From the NCBI GenBank assembly GCA_017860555.1, contig JAGDMJ010000157.1, forward strand, positions 1 to 7,305: a stretch of 7,305 nt of DNA. The letters are read 5' to 3'. Origin of the DNA: Bacteroidota bacterium. Lineage in GTDB: Bacteria; Bacteroidota; Ignavibacteria; UBA10030; UBA6906. Position 1 is the stretch's first letter. Every line of letters begins with the position of its first letter. The translations under genes and the position numbers were made by a program. This document shows, piece after piece, positions 1-4,819 of this stretch. Under the pieces are notes generated by a model, which did not search any database, was not told where the DNA came from, and saw only the letters and a program-made list of their open reading frames with translations.

Positions 1-1
1 A

Positions 2-532
2 ACCCCGCGCAGCGAAATCCGGGACGACGATCCGCCCGACGTAATCGTTGCGGAGGTCGCTGACGCAGATGAGGAGTCGCTCTGGAGCGACGCGCTGGAC
101 CTGAGCGGCCCCGCCACGGCGCTTCTTCTCCTCGTAGAAGACCCCGCTTCGCTTCTGCCAACTGATGCATTACGCACCGGGGCAAAAGGAATCCTCCCCC
201 GGCGGGTCTCGCGTGAAGTGCTCCTTGCGGCCGTCCGAGCCGCAGCAGCCGGACTCGTCGTGCTCCATTCCGACATTCTCTCAGCTGCACTTCCTGGCCG
301 CCCGCCTGTCACCAACCGTCCCGCATCTCTCGTCGAACCATTAACGTTCCGGGAAAAAGAGGTCCTTGCGATCCTTGCCGAAGGAGGATCCAACAAGGAC
401 ATCGCTACCCGGCTTGCCATCTCTGAGCACACTGCAAAATTCCATGTCTCGTCGATAATGAGCAAGCTTGGGGCAACGAGCCGCACGGAAGCGGTGACGC
501 TTGCTATAAGGCAGGGTTTGATCATGGTTTAG
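2..532 (+). CDS. LuxR/NarL-type response regulator with degenerate receiver domain, 5' partial
   Basis: The frame is open from the left edge, giving 176 visible residues ending at TAG 530-532; roughly the first 40 residues of a normal 210-220 aa NarL-type regulator are missing. Visible residues 1-80 look like the second half of a receiver domain: a 'PDVIVAE' strand (residues 12-18), a hydrophobic strand ALLLLVED (40-47), then GAKGILPRR (60-68) and a helix of the 'LLAAVRAAAAG' kind. Residues 114-176 form a LuxR-type helix-turn-helix: LTFREKEVLAILAEG, then SNKDIATRLAISEHTAKFHV, the recognition-helix region. Such proteins bind DNA as dimers and switch transcription. The usual phospho-acceptor Asp, Thr/Ser and Lys positions appear to be Glu18, Val45 and Arg67, so the receiver probably does not work by normal phosphorylation. 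An internal GTG (218) could be called as a start but would cut the receiver in half. The target genes are unknown; the ABC genes downstream are one candidate. Confidence 0.88.
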   Translation, partial: TPRSEIRDDDPPDVIVAEVADADEESLWSDALDLSGPATALLLLVEDPASLLPTDALRTGAKGILPRRVSREVLLAAVRAAAAGLVVLHSDILSAALPGRPPVTNRPASLVEPLTFREKEVLAILAEGGSNKDIATRLAISEHTAKFHVSSIMSKLGATSRTEAVTLAIRQGLIMV

Positions 533-536
533 TTGC

Positions 537-560
537 CGGTAGCCAGTAGTCAGTAGTCAG
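537..560 (+). repeat. CAGTAGT heptamer array, left arm
   Basis: Three consecutive 7-bp units, CGGTAGC (537-543), CAGTAGT (544-550) and CAGTAGT (551-557), followed by CAG. The array begins five bases after the stop codon of the regulator gene. Bases 539-554 are a perfect 16-bp inverted match to 637-652. A further reverse-complement unit, ACTACTG, lies at 569-575 and could pair with 551-557 instead. Confidence 0.8.
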
Positions 561-636
561 AGAAAAACACTACTGTGACGATCACTTGGAATGAGTGCGC
601 CGTGGCACGCTCGGGGGGTAACTAAACGCGCTTCTC

Positions 637-668
637 ACTGACTACTGGCTACTGACTACAGACTACTG
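637..668 (-). repeat. CAGTAGT heptamer array, right arm (inverted)
   Basis: On the + strand this reads as four 7-bp units: ACTACTG (641-647), GCTACTG (648-654), ACTACAG (655-661) and ACTACTG (662-668). It is therefore the same heptamer as at 537-560 in the opposite orientation. Together the arms enclose about 80 nt and could fold into a long stem in RNA. There is no T-run after the right arm, so a simple intrinsic terminator is not supported. Confidence 0.8.
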
Positions 669-671
669 TTC

Positions 672-702
672 TTGAAACAGAGCTGCGTAGTACGTAACTT
701 TG
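672..702 (+). promoter_or_regulatory. Possible promoter for the ABC transporter genes
   Basis: TTG at 672-674 and TAACTTTG at 695-702 are separated by 20 nt, which fits the known Bacteroidota consensus (TTTG, 19-21 nt, TAnnTTTG). It would leave a leader of about 70 nt before the ATG at 779. A competing sigma-70-like reading is TTGACG (704-709) with TATGAA (726-731) at 16 nt spacing. Which one applies depends on the host, which is not known. Both are pattern matches only. Confidence 0.25.
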
Positions 703-778
703 TTTGACGGCGCTCGTTTATACTATATGAAATAAGAACCGTCCGCACTGGCCTTCCACATCGCAGCCCAACCACCCC

Positions 779-1492
779 ATGGCTGAACCATATATCCGCA
801 CTGTCGATCTCTGTCGGTACTATGACCGGGGGCATCATGTGGTCAAGGCGCTTGATCATGTGTCCATTACCGTAGACCGCGGTCAGTTTCTCGGCATCGT
901 GGGTTCTTCCGGATCCGGCAAGACCACATTACTCAATCTCCTGGCAGGCCTGGATACGCCAACCTCCGGGATGGTGGATCTCAACGGCACGCCCCTTTCC
1001 AAAATGTCGCGCCGCCAGCTCTCTGCGTACCGGGCACAAAAAGTGGGTATGATTTTCCAATCGTTCAACCTGATCTCTCACTATACCGCGCTCCAGAACG
1101 TTGAGACAGCCCTCTACTTCAGCACCAGGACGCCAGCCGAACGCAGGCGCCTTGCCGCCGCCGCACTGGAACAGCTGGGACTTGCCGACAGGATTACCCA
1201 CCGTCCCGCAGATCTCTCCGGCGGTGAACAGCAGCGGGTCGCCGTGGCCCGGGCCGTCGTGAAAAACCCTGAAATCCTCTACGCCGACGAGCCGACCGGC
1301 AACCTGGATTTCGAAAACTCTGCCCAGATCGCCACGCTGCTTACCGAGCTGAACAAAGGGGGGCTCACGATCGTGATGGTGACGCATAACCTGGAAATGG
1401 CCCAGCAGGAGGCTCACCGAACCATCAGGATGCAATATGGCCACGTGGTGGAAGGCACTCCATCCACAGTCGTCGGGGAGAAACGTCCATGA
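779..1492 (+). CDS. ABC transporter ATP-binding protein, MacB/LolD type
   Basis: This 237-aa cytoplasmic ATPase should drive the permease encoded immediately after it. All nucleotide-binding motifs are visible: Walker A GSSGSGKTT (42-50), Q-loop Gln94 in MIFQSFNL, signature LSGGEQQ (146-152), Walker B ILYADEPTGNLD (166-177) and switch His203 in VTHN. The LSGGEQQRVAVARA and DEPTGNLD forms are typical of the LolD/MacB/FtsE branch rather than nutrient importers. ATG 779 is the only sensible start: the frame meets a TGA at 728-730 and has no other start codon between. No Shine-Dalgarno sequence precedes it, which suggests SD-independent initiation. The C-terminal tail after about residue 215 is short and variable. 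The substrate cannot be read from the ATPase; lipoprotein release, macrolide/peptide export or other mechanotransmission roles are all possible in this family. Confidence 0.95.
   Translation: MAEPYIRTVDLCRYYDRGHHVVKALDHVSITVDRGQFLGIVGSSGSGKTTLLNLLAGLDTPTSGMVDLNGTPLSKMSRRQLSAYRAQKVGMIFQSFNLISHYTALQNVETALYFSTRTPAERRRLAAAALEQLGLADRITHRPADLSGGEQQRVAVARAVVKNPEILYADEPTGNLDFENSAQIATLLTELNKGGLTIVMVTHNLEMAQQEAHRTIRMQYGHVVEGTPSTVVGEKRP
1475..1480 (+). promoter_or_regulatory. Ribosome binding site for the ABC permease
   Basis: GGGGAG lies 8 nt before ATG 1489, inside the end of the ATPase gene. It favours 1489 over the in-frame ATG at 1495 as the permease start. Confidence 0.55.
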
Positions 1493-2961
1493 CCATGCGC
1501 GATCTCATCGTCATCTCCACCGGCAATCTCGTCCGAATGAAGCTCCGCACATTTCTCACGACCGCGGGCATACTCATCGCGATCGCGGCGTTCGTCGCGA
1601 TGCTCTCCTTCGGTGCCGGCAACCAGGAGTACATCGAGCGAGAGTTCAATAACCTCGGGCTCTTCTCGACCATGCAGGTCTACCCGAAATACAACCCGAA
1701 CCGTGAACCTGCCCCCGATACCTCCAACGCGCCGGAACTGGACAGGAGTGCCCTGGAGCGCATCGCGGCCATACCCGGGGTGAATCTCGTCTATCCGTTC
1801 GATGCCTTTAACGTTACGGTAAGGATCGGCGATTCTACATTCTCCTCCAAAGCGCAGGCGCTCCCCTCGGCTGCCGTGAAGACGAAGCTCTTTTCCCGGA
1901 TGGTCGCCGGAACGGCGTTTGACAGCAACAGCTCACGTCAGGCAATGGTGACGGAAGACATATTGAAACGCGCCGGCATCAGCTCTCCTGATTCCATCAT
2001 CGGCCTGAAGTTGACCCTTTCGGCGCGGGTCTCGACCGTCGACAGCGGCGTTGCGCGTATCGTGGGTGACGGCCCGGGGATGCTCATGCGCCGAGCGCGG
2101 GGACTCCGCATGGATTCGCTGGGCAACACCGACTACCTGAACAAGGTGCTCCGCGTGGAAGCGAGTGAAGCGTTCAAGAGGTTCCTGGACGGCTACATGA
2201 GCAACCAGAGGGAGATCACTGACACGCTCATCATCTGCGGCGTGCGTGAAGGAGCACGCGGCTTCCGCATCCGGGGCGAACAGATCATCGTTCCGATGAC
2301 CACCGCCTCGCGCTTCACCCAGGGTGGACCCACAGGAAACCCGATGGAAATCTTTGGTGCGTTGCGGAGCGGGACACTGTTTTCGCAGTCCGGCGGAGCC
2401 GACAGCAAGACCTTCCCGCAGGTTACGATCGACTTTGACCCCAAGGTCTTCTACAAAAGCATCCGCGATTCCGTGGAGGCGATGGGGTTCAGGACGTTCA
2501 GCTTTGCGGCGGAGTTCGAGCAAATCCAGAAGATGTTCGTCTACTTTGATATGGCGCTCGGGGTCGTGGGACTGATCGCGCTCATCACGGCATCGCTGGG
2601 CATCGTCAATACGATGGTCATGTCGATCACGGAACGGCGAAAAGAAATTGGCGTTCTCAAGTCCCTCGGCGCGGACGAGATCGACATCCGGTGGCTCTTC
2701 CTTGTGGAATCAGGCGTGATCGGAGCGATTGGCACGGTTGGAGGGATCTTCTTCGGCTGGGTCATCACGCGGATCGTCTCTGCCGTGGCCCAGGCATACA
2801 TGAGGAGTGAAGGAATTCCGGAGATGGATCTCTTTTCGCTGCCGCCGTGGCTGATCCTTATGTCCCTGGGAGTTGGCATCGGCGTCAGCCTTATTGCAGG
2901 GTATTATCCCGCGGCACGGGCGGCACGCGTCGATCCTGTTGAGGCGCTGCGAAACGAGTGA
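1489..2961 (+). CDS. ABC transporter permease, MacB/FtsX family
   Basis: This 490-aa inner-membrane protein has the four-helix MacB topology. A short cytoplasmic start is followed by TM1 (about 22-42), a large periplasmic domain (about 45-350), and three C-terminal helices (about 352-378, 403-430 and 452-475). The C-terminal FtsX domain carries the family hallmarks TERRKEIGVLKSLGA (381-395) after TM2 and the closing PAARAARVDPVEALR (474-488). Such permeases work as homodimers with the ATPase and couple ATP hydrolysis to movements of the periplasmic domain. The ATG overlaps the ATPase stop (ATGA, 4-nt overlap), so the two are almost certainly co-translated. The periplasmic domain, about 300 residues, looks larger than the roughly 200-230 of ordinary MacB-type permeases. 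No membrane-fusion protein gene is adjacent. A LolC/E-type role cannot be excluded. Confidence 0.93.
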   Translation: MTMRDLIVISTGNLVRMKLRTFLTTAGILIAIAAFVAMLSFGAGNQEYIEREFNNLGLFSTMQVYPKYNPNREPAPDTSNAPELDRSALERIAAIPGVNLVYPFDAFNVTVRIGDSTFSSKAQALPSAAVKTKLFSRMVAGTAFDSNSSRQAMVTEDILKRAGISSPDSIIGLKLTLSARVSTVDSGVARIVGDGPGMLMRRARGLRMDSLGNTDYLNKVLRVEASEAFKRFLDGYMSNQREITDTLIICGVREGARGFRIRGEQIIVPMTTASRFTQGGPTGNPMEIFGALRSGTLFSQSGGADSKTFPQVTIDFDPKVFYKSIRDSVEAMGFRTFSFAAEFEQIQKMFVYFDMALGVVGLIALITASLGIVNTMVMSITERRKEIGVLKSLGADEIDIRWLFLVESGVIGAIGTVGGIFFGWVITRIVSAVAQAYMRSEGIPEMDLFSLPPWLILMSLGVGIGVSLIAGYYPAARAARVDPVEALRNE

Positions 2962-3000
2962 CCGGTTGGAATAGCCACAGTGGGGGCTTGGAGATGGGCA

Positions 3001-3936
3001 CTACCCCGATTCCCTGTTTTCAGCCTTTTCCGACACCGCTCCTGCCTCAATGTATATCCGCGTAATGGCAGGGTGTTTTTCCCGGATCGAGTTCTCGATG
3101 CGGCTGATCGCCGATGGAATGTCCTGACTGGGTAAGCCGTCACGGAACTTCACTTCCAGGTTCAAGAGCACATCCTCCGGTCCGAGATGCATGGTGAGGG
3201 GCTGGGCAACTGCCGCCACTGCCTGGTCTTTTGCCACCGCGTCGCGAATTTCCTGCAGCACCTCCTTCCCCACACTCCGTCCGAGCAACAATCCCCTGCT
3301 CTGATGCGTGAGATAGATCGCGACTGCTGCAAGGACCACACCAATCGCGATCGAGGCGACGCCGTCAATCACCGGAGAGTCGAGCAGATGAGCAAGGAAA
3401 ATGCCGACGGCAGCGATGGCAAGCCCGATCAGGGCGGCGGCATCTTCGAACAAGACGACGAAGAGCGACGGATCCGTGCTCCGGCGGATGGCTTCCTTGA
3501 CCGAACGTTTCCCTTTTCCCGGGAGGAACTCTTTGAAGATGGCAATGCCGAATGATATCGCTTCGAAAACGAACGATGCCCCAAGGACAATCAAGTTCGT
3601 GGTCGGGCTTGTGGAGACCCTCGGCTCGATGACATGGAGGATCCCTTCGTAAATGGAAATCCCTCCTCCAGCCCCGAAAAGTATCACGGCAACGATGAGC
3701 CCCCAGAAGTACAACTCCTTCCCGTATCCAAAAGGATGCTCGTCGTCCGGCGCTTTCCGGCTTCGATTGATGCCCAGGAGGAGAAGCCCCTGGTTGCCGG
3801 TGTCGACGAGTGAATGGACCCCTTCGGAGAGCATCGCCGAGCTGCCGGTGAATGCCGCCGCCGTAAACTTCGTGGCGGCAATGGCGGTATTGGCGGCCAG
3901 CGCGCCGTAGACGGCAATAGGTTTTTTGTGTGCCAT
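3001..3936 (-). CDS. Cation diffusion facilitator (ZnT9-like cation efflux protein)
   Basis: This 311-aa inner-membrane protein belongs to the CDF family, which exports divalent metals such as Zn, Fe, Mn or Co by proton antiport. Six helices are visible at about 7-29, 36-56, 76-100, 113-136, 158-184 and 188-211, followed by a cytoplasmic C-terminal domain to about 300. TM2 holds SEGVHSLVDTGNQ with His41 and Asp45, the usual HxxxD metal pair. The loop motif HPFGYGK (67-73) is the family's HP[FY]G[HY]G signature. TM5 has FEDAAALIG (163-171), an Glu164-Asp165 pair instead of a full [HD]xxxD. With the GLLLGRSVGKE stretch (215-225), this resembles the SLC30A9/ZnT9 branch. The gene converges on the ABC permease and is divergent from actA. 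No strong ribosome binding site precedes the ATG at 3936. The metal cannot be predicted with confidence. Confidence 0.93.
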   Translation of the reverse strand: MAHKKPIAVYGALAANTAIAATKFTAAAFTGSSAMLSEGVHSLVDTGNQGLLLLGINRSRKAPDDEHPFGYGKELYFWGLIVAVILFGAGGGISIYEGILHVIEPRVSTSPTTNLIVLGASFVFEAISFGIAIFKEFLPGKGKRSVKEAIRRSTDPSLFVVLFEDAAALIGLAIAAVGIFLAHLLDSPVIDGVASIAIGVVLAAVAIYLTHQSRGLLLGRSVGKEVLQEIRDAVAKDQAVAAVAQPLTMHLGPEDVLLNLEVKFRDGLPSQDIPSAISRIENSIREKHPAITRIYIEAGAVSEKAENRESG

Positions 3937-4162
3937 GGGATGGATCTTCGTTCACCTAGTAACAGGAATGGGGACTCAATGGTTGCGAGAAGGGCGGAGA
4001 GCCCCCCTGCGACCTGATCCAGGGATGCTTCCAGGCAATATAGAAAGAATTCCGGATTGCTGGGAGGAAAAGGGGAAAACCTGGAACCGTTAGAAGGGTT
4101 GCTGTGTTCAGTATGCCGTCTATCTAGCCATCTGTTCTTTGTCCAAAGGATCTGCCAGCCGC
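3937..4162. other. Divergent intergenic region between CDF gene and actA
   Basis: This 226-nt stretch must hold the promoters for the leftward CDF gene and the rightward act operon, yet I see no convincing -10/-35 or Bacteroidota-type pair for either. Weak candidates exist, for example TTGCTG (4099-4104) with TATCTA 16 nt later, but they are poor matches. GGGC and GCCC around 3992-4004 could make a 4-bp hairpin, and CCCTG/CAGGG pair weakly across 4006-4024. None is strong enough to call. Confidence 0.5.
4145..4150 (+). promoter_or_regulatory. Probable ribosome binding site for actA
   Basis: AAAGGA lies 12 nt before ATG 4163. The spacing is slightly long, but it is the only purine-rich Shine-Dalgarno-like string near the start. 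It overlaps the codons that would follow the alternative TTG start at 4139, which argues against that start. Confidence 0.4.
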
Positions 4163-4819
4163 ATGGCTCAAATCTTTCATCCGAGTATGAAAGTGATCTC
4201 GAAAGCGAGCATTGTTGCTCTCGTGATCATTATTGGTGCACTGTCCCTCGCCGGTGTGCTTTCGTACCGCTCGTCATACTACACAAGCGCGAGCGAGCCT
4301 CGCGAGCAGGTCGTACCCTTCAGCCATGAACACCACGTCAGCGGCCTCGGCATCGATTGCCGTTATTGCCATACCTCCGTCGAAAAGAGCTCTTTTGCGG
4401 GTATTCCCCCGACCAGCACATGCATGACATGTCACTCGCAGGTGTGGACCGGCAGCCCGCTCCTCGCTCCCGTCCGGGAAAGCTACAGGACCAACACGCC
4501 GCTGCGGTGGAACCGCGTCAACGACCTTCCTGGTTTCGTTTTCTTCAACCATAGCATTCACATCTCAAAAGGCATGGGCTGTCAGACCTGCCACGGCCAG
4601 GTCGACCAGATGCCCCTGGTCTGGCGGCAGGAGTCGCTGTACATGTCCTGGTGCCTGGACTGCCATCGCGAGCCTGAAAAGAATATCCGTCCGCGGTCGG
4701 AGGTCTTCAACATGAAGTACAAGGCCCCGCAAAACCAGGAGGAGCTTGGGTTGAAGCTGGTGAAAGAGTACTCCGTCAAAACCAAACAACTCTCGGATTG
4801 TTCAATTTGCCACCGCTGA
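4163..4819 (+). CDS. actA: Alternative complex III subunit ActA, membrane-anchored pentahaem cytochrome c
   Basis: ActA is a multihaem cytochrome on the outer face of the inner membrane. In ACIII it carries electrons from the quinol-oxidising core toward cytochrome c or a terminal oxidase. The 218-aa product has five c-type haem sites: CRYCH (66-70), CMTCH (87-91), CQTCH (140-144), CLDCH (164-168) and CSICH (213-217). Five is the number known for ActA. One hydrophobic helix (about 13-35) near the N-terminus is probably an uncleaved anchor, with the haem domain outside. Extra histidines (for example FSHEHH and FFNHSIH) are likely distal haem ligands. I chose ATG 4163 (MAQIFHPS), which resembles the usual ActA start, over a TTG at 4139. 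The last haem site lies at the very C-terminus. The actB start overlaps its stop codon by one base. A NrfH/other multihaem cytochrome is less likely because of the actB neighbour. Confidence 0.93.
   Translation: MAQIFHPSMKVISKASIVALVIIIGALSLAGVLSYRSSYYTSASEPREQVVPFSHEHHVSGLGIDCRYCHTSVEKSSFAGIPPTSTCMTCHSQVWTGSPLLAPVRESYRTNTPLRWNRVNDLPGFVFFNHSIHISKGMGCQTCHGQVDQMPLVWRQESLYMSWCLDCHREPEKNIRPRSEVFNMKYKAPQNQEELGLKLVKEYSVKTKQLSDCSICHR

Noticed and set aside
537..668. CRISPR array
   Set aside because: The repeat units are 7 bp, directly abutting and in two orientations, with no spacers and no cas genes.
719..724. TATACT as a -10 box for the ABC operon
   Set aside because: A good hexamer alone, but TTGACG is only 9 nt upstream and no -35 lies at 16-18 nt spacing.
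929..1444. 171-aa open frame on the - strand inside the ABC ATPase gene
   Set aside because: It is antisense to a gene with every ABC motif intact and shows no recognisable domain; GC-rich antisense frames stay open by chance.
1933..2523. 196-aa open frame on the - strand inside the permease gene
   Set aside because: It is a shadow of the permease periplasmic domain, with no family features and low-complexity charged composition.
2962..3000. Terminator between the convergent permease and CDF genes
   Set aside because: Only a tiny CCAC/TGGG pairing around 2976-2986 is visible, with no usable loop and no T-run on either strand.
4139..4162. TTG start extending ActA by eight residues
   Set aside because: The AAAGGA ribosome site falls inside this extension, and ActA proteins normally begin like MAQIF at ATG 4163.
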